From positions 1 to 10,123 of the forward strand of contig CAMWMO010000012.1 of the NCBI GenBank assembly GCA_947175305.1: a DNA stretch of 10,123 bases, written 5' to 3'. Source of the DNA: an uncultured Lachnospiraceae bacterium. GTDB taxonomy: Bacteria; Bacillota; Clostridia; Lachnospirales; Lachnospiraceae. Position numbers and translations under genes: made by a program. Positions 1-8,300 of the stretch are shown here, piece by piece; position 1 is the first letter of the stretch, and each line of letters opens with the position of its first letter. The notes beneath the pieces were generated by a model. It was not told the DNA's origin, ran no database searches, and saw only the letters and a list, made by a program, of their open reading frames with translations.

Positions 1-1
1 A

Positions 2-247
2 CATCAGGTTTTCCTAAACGGAACGGCCGTCGAATGTACACCGAAAGAATATGAACTGTTAGAGGTACTGATCAGAAACCGGAACATTGCCCTTTCCAGG
101 GAAAAGCTGTTAGCTATGGTATGGGGATATGATTTTGACGGAGGTACACGTACGGTGGATGTTCATATACAGAGACTGCGCCATAAACTGCATTTGGAAA
201 ATCATATCAAGACGGTGTATAAACTCGGATACCGGTTGGAGGTTTAG
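2..247 (+). CDS. Response regulator, OmpR/PhoB family, C-terminal DNA-binding domain (5' partial)
   Basis: The frame is open from the left edge and ends in TAG at 245-247, giving 81 visible residues. The translation matches the winged-helix effector domain of OmpR/PhoB regulators: TPKEYELLEVLIRN is the first helix region, SREKLLAMVWGYDF follows, and TRTVDVHIQRLRHKL is the recognition helix. The end, KTVYKLGYRLEV, is the typical C-terminal hairpin wing. The receiver domain with its phosphorylated Asp lies outside the window. The stop is 2 bases before the sensor kinase start, so the two genes are almost certainly co-transcribed and form a cognate pair. By family knowledge the regulator binds direct-repeat DNA when phosphorylated. 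Its target cannot be read from the sequence, although the neighbouring secreted-protein promoter is a reasonable candidate. Confidence 0.93.
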   Translation, partial: HQVFLNGTAVECTPKEYELLEVLIRNRNIALSREKLLAMVWGYDFDGGTRTVDVHIQRLRHKLHLENHIKTVYKLGYRLEV

Positions 248-249
248 GA

Positions 250-1680
250 ATGAAAAAACGGACCTTTTTCGTTATGCTGATTCTTTTTCTTATATTTCTC
301 AATTCTATGATTCTACTCGTTTCAACCGCCATTCTAAATGATAAGCTCTCTGCTGCTAAGGATAAATGTCTGGCCGAACATTATGTCATTGCGTCGTCTT
401 TGATTGGGGATATACAGGCATTGGAGCAGCGAGGAAATAATGTGGAAGAAAATATGGATAAGTTGATGAGTTCCTATTCCCGATACCTGCAGGGGAAGGG
501 AGACGGTCTCGCAGTGGCTTTTTCTGGAGAATGGATTTATGAAAGCTCTGAGTTCATGCAGGCGGGAAACATGATTGTTCCACCGGATACAGACTGCGGG
601 CAGGAGAGGGTTGTTTATATGGAAAATGAAACTTCTCCTATTCTTTGTGTCTATGGTAGTTTTCCGGCTCCGTGGCAGGATTTTGGACTTATGTATATTG
701 GAAACCTGAGTGACACCCTATCTTCATGGCGCCATACGAAAGATATCCTTTTCCTTATGGGTGCTGTGATGATGCTTGTTATGGCACTTTTTCTTTTTCA
801 ATTCCTGAATATCATTTTTCGCCCATTAAGGCAGATTTCCAGCGCATCTACGAAGATTGCAAACGGTGATTATAAAAGCAGGCTTTCTTTTCAGGGAAAA
901 GATGAAGTTGCCAGCGTAGCGTACAATTTTAATCTTATGGTGGAACAGGTGGAAACTCAGATTCAGCACTTGCAGGACATTGCGGAGCAGAAACAACAGT
1001 TTATTGACAATTTTTCTCATGAATTGCGAATCCCGCTGACAGCAATTTATGGGTATGCTGAGTACATTCAGAAAGCAAGCATATCGGAAGAAGAACGTTA
1101 TGAATGTACGCAGTTTATCATGTTGGAGTGCAACAGGCTGCAAAACATGGCTTATCAGCTCCTTGATATGGCGCTGCTCAGGAGAGAGGAAATGAAGGAG
1201 GAAGACTGCTCTGTGGCGGTGCTTTTTGAGCAGTCCGAAAAGGTGATGCATATAAGAGCGGCGGAAAAGAGAATCAATCTGTCCTATATTATGCCGCAGA
1301 ATTTTCTGATCAGGGGGAATATGGATCAGCTGTTAATCCTGCTCAATAATTTGATTGATAATGCAATGAAAGCCAGTCAGCCGGAAGGAGAAGTATGTGT
1401 TTCGGTTTATGCAGAAGAGTCCAATATTGTAGTGGAAGTAGAGGATCATGGTATTGGCATGGAACCGGAGCAGATATCTCATATAAAAGAAGCTTTTTAT
1501 CGTGTAGATAAGGCACGCAGCCGTGCCGCCGGCGGAACAGGGCTTGGGCTTTCTATCTGTGAGAAGATTGTGCAGCTTCATCACGCAGAACTGACATTTG
1601 TTTCCGAAAAGGGAAAAGGAACCATAGTGAAGCTGTATTTTCCTCAGGCAGTAAAAGAGAAAAGTTTTACAAGTTTATAA
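250..1680 (+). CDS. Membrane sensor histidine kinase (HAMP-HisKA-HATPase_c)
   Basis: A 476-residue kinase with the usual architecture. There is a membrane helix at about 5-28, an extracellular domain of about 135 residues with three Cys (40, 116, 133), and a second helix at about 165-189. HAMP follows at about 190-240, then HisKA with the phosphoacceptor His257 in FSHELRIPLTA. The ATPase domain has the N box (NNLIDNAMKAS, Asn371), G1 box (DHGIGM, 399-404), F box (EAFYRVD) and G2 box (GGTGLGLS, 428-435). GGAGG at 238-242, inside the end of the regulator gene, lies 7 bases before the ATG, which supports this start and suggests coupled translation. The residue four after the His is Ile261, where the family normally has Thr or Asn. 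That position is needed for phosphatase activity in HisKA kinases, so this kinase may be weak at switching its partner off. The extracellular ligand is unknown; no named input domain is recognisable. Confidence 0.94.
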   Translation: MKKRTFFVMLILFLIFLNSMILLVSTAILNDKLSAAKDKCLAEHYVIASSLIGDIQALEQRGNNVEENMDKLMSSYSRYLQGKGDGLAVAFSGEWIYESSEFMQAGNMIVPPDTDCGQERVVYMENETSPILCVYGSFPAPWQDFGLMYIGNLSDTLSSWRHTKDILFLMGAVMMLVMALFLFQFLNIIFRPLRQISSASTKIANGDYKSRLSFQGKDEVASVAYNFNLMVEQVETQIQHLQDIAEQKQQFIDNFSHELRIPLTAIYGYAEYIQKASISEEERYECTQFIMLECNRLQNMAYQLLDMALLRREEMKEEDCSVAVLFEQSEKVMHIRAAEKRINLSYIMPQNFLIRGNMDQLLILLNNLIDNAMKASQPEGEVCVSVYAEESNIVVEVEDHGIGMEPEQISHIKEAFYRVDKARSRAAGGTGLGLSICEKIVQLHHAELTFVSEKGKGTIVKLYFPQAVKEKSFTSL

Positions 1681-1696
1681 CAACTCCGATATTTTT

Positions 1697-1726
1697 TTGA
1701 TATAGAGTGACCTTATAGTGTATCTA
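1697..1726 (+). promoter_or_regulatory. Candidate promoter of the secreted-protein gene
   Basis: TTGATA at 1697-1702 and TATCTA at 1721-1726 are separated by 18 bases and resemble sigma-A -35 and -10 boxes, the second only loosely. No terminator hairpin separates this site from the kinase gene, so the downstream gene could also be read from the two-component operon. Between the boxes lie two direct-repeat half-sites TA(G/T)AGTG (1703-1709 and 1714-1720) with an 11-base period. Confidence 0.4.
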
Positions 1727-1754
1727 TCAAAAACATTCAGAAAGGAGCTTCACT

Positions 1755-2645
1755 ATGAAACAAAAAAATTTTTTGAAATTAACAGCAGCAACATTTGCCA
1801 TTATTGGCGCAGGCACTATCCTTTTCAATGCGGCAGCGGAGACGGCTGTGGCGGCGGGAACCGGAAAGGTGGAGACAGTTCCCACCAGTTATCGGGTTTC
1901 GGACACTTTGTCAGCATCATTGCCGGAGACTGAAACGAAGGAAGAAAATAAGGAAAAAGAGACAAAGGAAGAAAGTAAGGAAAAAGTAAATTATCATGTA
2001 AGTATGGACAGTCTGAATACCGGGACGCCTACGGACATGGATCTAACAATGGAAGAGGCAGCCGAGGCAGGCGCACAGTATCTGAGGAATATTTTCGATC
2101 TGGATCTGGAAGGCGCTTATGTATATATGATGTACAATCCGGGGACCGTAACTTTCCCGCGTGCTTTTTGGGCAGGTGATGTCCTGTTCGAGAAAGCGCA
2201 GACTCCTGAGAGCACAAGATGGACGTTCTTGATGGATGCCGTGACAGGAGAGCTTTTTAATATTGGTCATGGCAGGCATTTAGACGCGAATCCCTCTCTT
2301 AGCTACGATGCAGCGCTGGAGAAAGATTACAGCCTATATGCGGAACTTGCCAGGAAGAAGGCGGAGGAATGGAAGCTGATAGACGCCCCGGTAGACCGGG
2401 TAGAGTATAATTGTCAGGGATATTCAGGAAACGATCCGGATATTACTGTGGATGTCATTGGCGGGAATGGGGAAATTGTTACGATGACCTTTTCGCGGTA
2501 TGACCAGACATTTTTAGGACTCCTGACAGACACTTCACGAAGGATTAGTGAATCTGCATTGATGCAGTTGGAAAGAGAGGCAGAGAATGAGGCGAAGAAA
2601 AGAGCGGCGGGGTGGAGTGAGTCGGACGAGATAACATTAAGATGA
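1755..2645 (+). CDS. Secreted protein with two PepSY-like units
   Basis: A 296-residue protein of no recognised named family. The N-terminus is a signal peptide: MKQKNFLK, then a hydrophobic stretch at about 9-26, with likely cleavage near AVAA (31-34). It has no lipobox Cys, so it is predicted to be released or loosely held at the wall. A Lys/Glu-rich linker at 60-77 is a two-copy nine-residue repeat. Residues 97-175 and 184-258 each look like one helix followed by two strands. The first ends in WTFLMDAVTGELFNIG, reminiscent of the strand-turn DAxTGE of PepSY domains; this assignment is inference. The ATG follows GGAG (1744-1747) by 7 bases. The gene lies 74 bases after the kinase stop and before a strong terminator, so it may be an output or accessory protein of that two-component system. 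PepSY-like proteins can inhibit peptidases or bind signals, but no function is proven here. Confidence 0.8.
   Translation: MKQKNFLKLTAATFAIIGAGTILFNAAAETAVAAGTGKVETVPTSYRVSDTLSASLPETETKEENKEKETKEESKEKVNYHVSMDSLNTGTPTDMDLTMEEAAEAGAQYLRNIFDLDLEGAYVYMMYNPGTVTFPRAFWAGDVLFEKAQTPESTRWTFLMDAVTGELFNIGHGRHLDANPSLSYDAALEKDYSLYAELARKKAEEWKLIDAPVDRVEYNCQGYSGNDPDITVDVIGGNGEIVTMTFSRYDQTFLGLLTDTSRRISESALMQLEREAENEAKKRAAGWSESDEITLR
1932..1985 (+). repeat. Tandem 27-bp repeat, two copies, coding a Lys/Glu linker
   Basis: Copy 1 (1932-1958) encodes ETKEENKEK and copy 2 (1959-1985) encodes ETKEESKEK. They differ at only a few bases, mostly silent, plus one Asn-to-Ser change. The repeat lies in frame just after the predicted signal peptide region and probably forms a flexible, highly charged spacer. 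Confidence 0.85.
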
Positions 2646-2659
2646 AAGACTAAGACGGG

Positions 2660-2696
2660 AAAGCGTTCGTTGGGAGAAAACCAATGAACGCTTTTT
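2660..2696 (+). terminator. Intrinsic terminator after the secreted-protein gene
   Basis: The left arm at 2660-2673 (AAAGCGTTCGTTGG) pairs with 2681-2694 (CCAATGAACGCTTT) over 14 positions with one G-T wobble. The loop is 7 bases, and a run of five T is at 2692-2696. It starts 14 bases after the stop codon and closes the two-component/secreted-protein unit. Confidence 0.9.
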
Positions 2697-2832
2697 GGCA
2701 TTTTGCGCTGCACTGTTGTTCCCCGCCAGTCTTGACTTTGCTTAATAAAAATGAGATGGAAATCGGTCTGGATGTGAATAATTTGTGTTAAGACGACCAA
2801 AAATAAAAAAATATAAAAATGGTAGCGTTAAC

Positions 2833-2861
2833 TTGAAAATAACGGATGAATATTTTATAAT
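2833..2861 (+). promoter_or_regulatory. Near-consensus sigma-A promoter of the ATPase gene
   Basis: TTGAAA (2833-2838) and TATAAT (2856-2861) are separated by 17 bases, and the -10 box matches consensus exactly. Transcription would start near 2868, about 24 bases before the ATG at 2892. The -35 box sits inside a short inverted repeat, CGTTA (2826-2830) and TAACG (2840-2844), which could be an operator half-site pair. The rest of the gap 2697-2832 shows no other convincing signal. Confidence 0.8.
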
Positions 2862-2891
2862 TTGGGCATACTAATCGCTGAGGTTGATTAT

Positions 2892-4121
2892 ATGGAATTA
2901 TATAAAAGAGAGCAGTATTTAAAGAAAATTCGCGGATTTTATCATAGTGATGACTTGATTAAGGTAATAACCGGAATTAGGCGATGTGGAAAATCCAGTC
3001 TTATGCAGACAATTTCGGATGAGTTGGTTATGTCTGGTGTAAAAGAGGAAAATATAATATACATTGATTTGGATCGCAGAGGGTATCGCAGCATAAAAAA
3101 TGCGGATCAATTAGATGAGTTAATTGCAAAGTACGATGATATAGAGGGTATGAAGTATTTGTTTATTGATGAGGTGCAAAATGTTATAGGGTTTGAAGAC
3201 GTTTTGAACGGGTTTCGCAGTGAAGGCGGGTGGTCTATATTTATAACAGGATCTAACTCGTATTTATTAAGTGGAGAGCTTGTCACTAAACTTACAGGAC
3301 GCTATTTGGAGTTTGAAATGTTTCCACTTACATTTGAGGAATATCTTCAAATGAAAGAATTTTATAACATTAAGACAGTTGATAATATGGCGGCAGCGTT
3401 GAATTTCTATATCATGGAAGGAGGATTTCCAAGAACACTTTTTATCGAAGATCCGGCAGATAAACAGACTTATGTGCAAGGTGTAATTAGTGAGATATTC
3501 GAAAAGGATATTAAAAAAAGGGTAAAAATAAGGGATAGAGAATCATTTGAAGCAGTACAGAAATTTATCATTAATAATTTTGGCGCTGCAACCAGTATCA
3601 ATGGATTGTGTGAGAGTCTGCGCAAAAACGGAATGACAATAACGAAACCAACAGTATCAAGATATGTAAAAGTTTTGCTGGATGCAAAAATTCTTTGCGA
3701 ATGCAGCAGGTTTGATTTAAAGTCAAAAAAGTCATTAGGTGGTGAAAAAAAGTATTATCTTGCAGATCTAAGTTTCTATTTTTCTCAAAATACAGATAAT
3801 CGTATCAACTATGGTCCAACACTGGAAAATATAGTTTATATTTATGCGAGGGCGCATGGCTATTCTGTGAGCGTAGGAAAAATTGGAAAGTTGGAATGCG
3901 ATTTTATATTGCGAGGAACAGATAAGCAGTATTCATATGTGCAAGTTGCATATACGATTGCGTTGAGCAAGGACACAGAGGATAGGGAATATCGTCCGTT
4001 AGAACAGATTAAAGATAATTATCCCAAATATGTAGCAACTACGGATTTCTTATTGCAGAAACGAAATGGAATTCAACATATTAATTTGATTGATTTCATG
4101 AAAGAAGGAAAAACATTTTAG
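2892..4121 (+). CDS. AAA-type ATPase with DUF4143 C-terminal domain
   Basis: A 409-residue protein. The N-terminal ATPase has Walker A GIRRCGKSS (28-36, Lys34), Walker B YLFIDE (89-94, Asp93/Glu94) and a sensor-like TGSN (119-122). A winged-helix-like stretch lies at about 232-270. The C-terminus matches the DUF4143 pattern: LENIVY (Glu312), GKLECDFIL (Asp337) and YVQVAY (Gln351), resembling a PD-(D/E)XK nuclease core in which the second acidic residue is Gln. The family is widespread in bacteria and archaea and its function is unsettled. The frame is open upstream to a TTG at 2862, but that codon abuts the -10 box and would lie upstream of the transcript start. ATG 2892, 8 bases after GAGG (2880-2883), is therefore preferred. 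Composition is clearly more AT-rich than in the flanking genes, which suggests separate acquisition. It is probably transcribed alone. Confidence 0.9.
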   Translation: MELYKREQYLKKIRGFYHSDDLIKVITGIRRCGKSSLMQTISDELVMSGVKEENIIYIDLDRRGYRSIKNADQLDELIAKYDDIEGMKYLFIDEVQNVIGFEDVLNGFRSEGGWSIFITGSNSYLLSGELVTKLTGRYLEFEMFPLTFEEYLQMKEFYNIKTVDNMAAALNFYIMEGGFPRTLFIEDPADKQTYVQGVISEIFEKDIKKRVKIRDRESFEAVQKFIINNFGAATSINGLCESLRKNGMTITKPTVSRYVKVLLDAKILCECSRFDLKSKKSLGGEKKYYLADLSFYFSQNTDNRINYGPTLENIVYIYARAHGYSVSVGKIGKLECDFILRGTDKQYSYVQVAYTIALSKDTEDREYRPLEQIKDNYPKYVATTDFLLQKRNGIQHINLIDFMKEGKTF

Positions 4122-4195
4122 TAAACAATAATTGATGAGTGCAGCACAAATTAACAGGCAATATGGAGCAGGTTTCATTGAAGAATATAAAATTT

Positions 4196-4203
4196 AAAGG
4201 AGG
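4196..4203 (+). promoter_or_regulatory. Ribosome binding site that fixes the dehydrogenase start
   Basis: AAAGGAGG lies 7 bases before the ATG at 4211. The frame is open further up to a GTG at 4139, but that codon has no comparable site, and the residues it would add do not resemble the start of a Rossmann fold. Confidence 0.85.
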
Positions 4204-4210
4204 ACTCAAA

Positions 4211-5221
4211 ATGAAAGCATTGATAATCGGAGGAACAGGAACGATCAGCAGCGCAGTGGTGCGCAGGCTTATGGAAAAGAAATGGGAAGTATACGTTATT
4301 AACAGAGGTAATAGGCCGCTGCCGGATGGCGTAAAATCCATTATTGCCGATATGAATGATGAGCAGCTGGTCGCGGAAAAGATTAAGGATATGATCTTTG
4401 ATGTGGTATGTGAATTTATTGGCTTTGTTCCCGCACAGGTGGAGAGAGATTACAGACTGTTTGCCGACAAAACAAACCAGTATATCTACATCAGTTCCGC
4501 TTCGGCATACCACAAGCCGGCAGGCAATTATATCATCACTGAGGGAACGAGCCTAGCCAATCCCTACTGGCAGTATTCAAGAGACAAGATTGCCTGTGAG
4601 GAATTTCTTATGAGAATGTATCGGGAGAACGGCTTCCCTGTGACGATTGTGCGTCCAAGCCACACATATGATGAGAAAAATATTCCCCTGGGCGTACATG
4701 GAAAAAATGGTTTTTGGCAGGTGATCAAGCGCATGCAGGAGGAGAAACCTGTTATTATTCATGGAGATGGCACTTCCCTGTGGACGCTGACCTTCAATAC
4801 AGATTTTGCAGTTGGTTTTGTAGGACTGATGGCGAACGCGCACGCGATCGGTGAGGCATTTCATATCACCAGCGATGAATCTCTGAGTTGGAATCAGATT
4901 TATAAAACGATTGCACAGACCCTTGGGGTCAGGCTGCACCCATATCATGTCGCTTCAGAATTTCTTGACAGTGTAGGCCCTGACTATGATTACGAGGGCA
5001 GTCTGACAGGCGACAAGTCAGTGTCGGTCGTGTTCGATAACAGCAAGTTGAAAAGAATAGTTCCTGAATTTAATCCTGTGATCAGTTTTGCGGAGGGTGT
5101 GAGAATTGCACTGGATCATATTCTGTCGCATCCTGAGTGCCGGAAAGATGACCCTGAGTTTGATCAGTGGTGTGATAAAGTGATTGATTCGCTTGAAACA
5201 GCAAAAGCAAAATTCAGGTAG
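4211..5221 (+). CDS. NAD-dependent epimerase/dehydratase-like protein (extended SDR)
   Basis: A 336-residue protein starting directly with a Rossmann strand, MKALIIGGTGTIS. The dinucleotide loop is GGTGTIS (7-13), with Ser where the third Gly of GxxGxxG usually stands. The strand-2 end VINRGNR (29-35) has an Arg that could favour NADP. The catalytic set is visible: YISSASAY (93-100) with Ser95/Ser96, and QYSRDK, which gives Tyr122-x3-Lys126. The C-terminal substrate-binding part includes IVRPSHTY (146-153), TLTFNTDFAVGF and EAFHITSDESLSW, typical of extended SDR proteins that act on nucleotide sugars or similar substrates. The substrate cannot be assigned. No sugar-transferase or cell-wall genes are adjacent, so context gives no help. 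It lies 89 bases after the ATPase gene with no terminator between them, so some read-through is possible. Confidence 0.88.
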   Translation: MKALIIGGTGTISSAVVRRLMEKKWEVYVINRGNRPLPDGVKSIIADMNDEQLVAEKIKDMIFDVVCEFIGFVPAQVERDYRLFADKTNQYIYISSASAYHKPAGNYIITEGTSLANPYWQYSRDKIACEEFLMRMYRENGFPVTIVRPSHTYDEKNIPLGVHGKNGFWQVIKRMQEEKPVIIHGDGTSLWTLTFNTDFAVGFVGLMANAHAIGEAFHITSDESLSWNQIYKTIAQTLGVRLHPYHVASEFLDSVGPDYDYEGSLTGDKSVSVVFDNSKLKRIVPEFNPVISFAEGVRIALDHILSHPECRKDDPEFDQWCDKVIDSLETAKAKFR

Positions 5222-5325
5222 ATGAGAAAAGAAAATATAGCAGACAAATAGTAGAAATATTTCGACCAGACTAGACATTACCGTGACAACTTGGTAAAAT
5301 AAATTGCTAAATAAAGTATTTATAC

Positions 5326-5334
5326 AAAAGGAAG
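5326..5334 (+). promoter_or_regulatory. Ribosome binding site that fixes the hybrid-kinase start
   Basis: AAAAGGAAG lies 8 bases before ATG 5343. The upstream in-frame TTG at 5304 has no purine-rich site at a suitable distance. Starting at 5343 places the basic n-region and hydrophobic core of the signal peptide right at the N-terminus. No convincing promoter or terminator is visible in 5222-5325. Confidence 0.7.
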
Positions 5335-5342
5335 TTAAAACT

Positions 5343-8300
5343 ATGCGTGTCCCGGGGAAAATACATATTAAAAAGTGGATAGCGGCATTGTTATGCCTGT
5401 TCCTGATTTTGTCTGATTTTGTGATTGCAGATGCCTCCGATGTGAGCGCACCGGAGCAGCCGGCCGGGGATAGGGTGAAAGCGGGGATCTTCTATTTTGA
5501 CGGCTATCATATGAAGGATGGAGAGGAAAGGCTGAGCGGATACGGCATTGAGCTTTTGCAGATGATCTCCAAATATTCCCATCTGAACTTTGACTATGTC
5601 GGATATGATGCGTCATGGAATGATATGCTTACCATGTTGGAAAACGGGGAGATCGATGTGGTTACGTCTGCCAGAAAGAATCCTGAGCGCGAAGACAAGT
5701 TTGCGTTTTCGTATCCGGTGGGGCGCAACAGTACGGTCATTTCCGTTTTGGCGGACAACACGAAATTTCACAGCGGAGATTACAAAAGCTACGACGGCAT
5801 GTGCATCGGACTGCTGAGCGGAAGCAGCCAGAATGCCAGCTTGGCGGAGTTTGCCGCGGAGAAACAATTTTCTTATCAGACGAAGGAATATGAAGACGCG
5901 CGCCGGCTTGAGGAGGCATTGCAGGATGGCAGCATTGACGCGATCCTTTCCAGCGACCTGAGAAAACCGACGGACGAAAGAACCCTGGACACGTTGATGA
6001 CAGAGAATTTCTATGCTATCGTGCGCAAGGAAGACACAGAACTGCTGGAAGAAATCGATTATGCGATCGAGCAGATGAATATCAATGGGGGAGACTGGCA
6101 GAATTCGCTGTTTTACAAATATTATGGGGCGGTCCACTCTCCCGGACTTGTGTTCAATGAGCGGGAGAAAGCATATATACAGGATGTTCTTGACGGAAAG
6201 AAAAAAATCACGGTGACGGCGATCGGAGACAGGGCGCCCTATTCATACGTTGAAGATGGGGAATTAAAGGGGATCGTGCCGGATTATTTCGCAAAGGTCA
6301 TGGAGTTATGCGGCCTGCCGTATGAAATTATTGTGCCGAAGGATAGGGAAGAGTATTACACGCTTGCAGATACAAACAGCGTGGATATTGTGATTGACAA
6401 GAAGATCTCTGATCTGAAGCCGGAGGAGCATGTATGCCGCGGCTTTCATACAGCTTCCTATATGTCAGCCGGCATAGCGGAGGTGACCCGAAATAATTTT
6501 ACGGGCAAGATCAAGACTATCGCGGCAACAAACGTGCAGGGAGAGGAGCCTCTGGAAAAGGGGATTACCGGCGATGCACAGATTCTGTATTATGATACGA
6601 GAGAGGATGCACTCAATGCTGTCCTGAATGGGGATGCGGATGCTACTTATGTATATATCTACACGGCGGAGTTGTTTGTCAACAATGATTTTACAAATTC
6701 TCTGCAGTACAGTATTGTAAACGGCGTAAGGTTTTCCTTTCAGATGTATGTGAGGGAGAACTGTGACCACGAGCTTGCTACGATACTTGACAAATGTCTG
6801 GAACAGATGTCAGAGGATGAACTCAACCAGTTGATCACACAGTATACCTCATATACACCGCAGAATTTGACTCTTGCACAGTATATGCGGGCGCATCCGG
6901 GAAAGATGGCTGTGGCGGCTGTGATCACGGTTTTGGTGATTGTCACCATCCTGGGGCTTTTATTCTGGCTCAGATGGAAAGAAAAAATACTGGAGGCATC
7001 TGAGCGGTCCAATAAGGAGCTGGGGGAACAGCTTGCCATTGTGGATGCGCTGAGTCGTGATTACCTCAATGTTTATGCGGTAAATACGGGGGAGGATACG
7101 GCTAAGGTAATCAAGCTGGAAGGGTATATCACTTCGGGGCTGGAAAAGGATTTTCAGAAAATATTCCCGTATACACCGCTTGTGGAGCAATATGTTAAGG
7201 ATCGCGTTTATCCGGAGGATCAGCAGGAGCTTCTGGAGGCGTTGTCCATTGACAAGGTGACTGAGAAGCTGGCTTCCGATATGGAATACAGAGGAACCTA
7301 TCGGATTCTGTTTGATGGAGAGATACACAATTTTCAATTTACTTATATTAAAGTGGGGAGAGAAGGTTCACAGGAGGGCTTCACCGTTCTTGCCGGATTC
7401 CGGAATATTGATGAGATCGTGCAGGAGGAGCAGAGGCAGAAGCAGGTTCTGGAGGAGGCGCTTGCGCAGGCCCAGCATGCCAGCCGTGCAAAGACTACTT
7501 TCCTGAACAATATGTCCCATGATATCCGCACACCGATGAATGCGATCATCGGCTTTACCACGCTGGCGGCGTCACATCTTGGCAGTGCGGAGAGTATGCG
7601 CAATTATCTGGATAAGATCATGACGTCCAGTAAGCATTTGCTTTCTCTGATCAATGATGTGCTGGATATGAGCCGCATTGAGAGCGGAAAGGTCAGGATC
7701 AATGAGGAGGAGGTAAGTCTTCCCGAGATCATGCATGATCTGAAAACGATCGTGCAATCTGATATTAAGGCAAAGCAGTTTGAATTTTATATTGATACGC
7801 TGGATGTGACAAACGAGACGATCATCTGTGATAAGCTTCGTCTGAATCAGGTGCTTTTGAATATTCTGAGCAATTCGATGAAGTATACAAAGGCGGGAGG
7901 GACAGTCAGCGTCCGCATTATCCAGACAGACAGTGAGCCGGATGGATATGCTACCTACCAGTTCCGGATCAAGGATAACGGCATCGGTATGAGCGAAGAA
8001 TTTTTAGAGCACTTATTCGAGCCGTTTGAGCGGGAGCAGACCTCTACGGTGAGCGGTATTCAAGGAACAGGTCTCGGCCTTGCGATCACCAAGAATATCA
8101 TAGAAATGATGAACGGAACCGTCGAGGTGGAGAGCACGGTGGGGAAGGGAACAGAGTTTATCGTAACCTTCCGGTTCCGCACGGTGGATCATCCGCATGA
8201 GGCAGAGCATTTGGAGAGACTGGAGAATCTGCGTGCATTGATCGTGGACGATGACGTAAATACCTGTATGAGCGTCAGCAAAATGCTTACCTCTATCGGC

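Noticed and set aside
129..341. A 70-codon plus-strand open frame across the regulator/kinase junction.
   Set aside because: It overlaps two well-supported genes in another frame and has no recognisable domain.
4122..4210. N-terminal extension of the dehydrogenase from GTG 4139, or a small gene in this gap.
   Set aside because: The extension lacks a ribosome binding site and does not fit a Rossmann-fold start, whereas AAAGGAGG sits right before ATG 4211. No other small frame has support.
5222..5342. Possible promoter for the hybrid kinase (GTGACA or TTGGTA with AT-rich downstream sequence).
   Set aside because: No -35/-10 pair with acceptable match and 16-18 base spacing could be found, so no feature was called.
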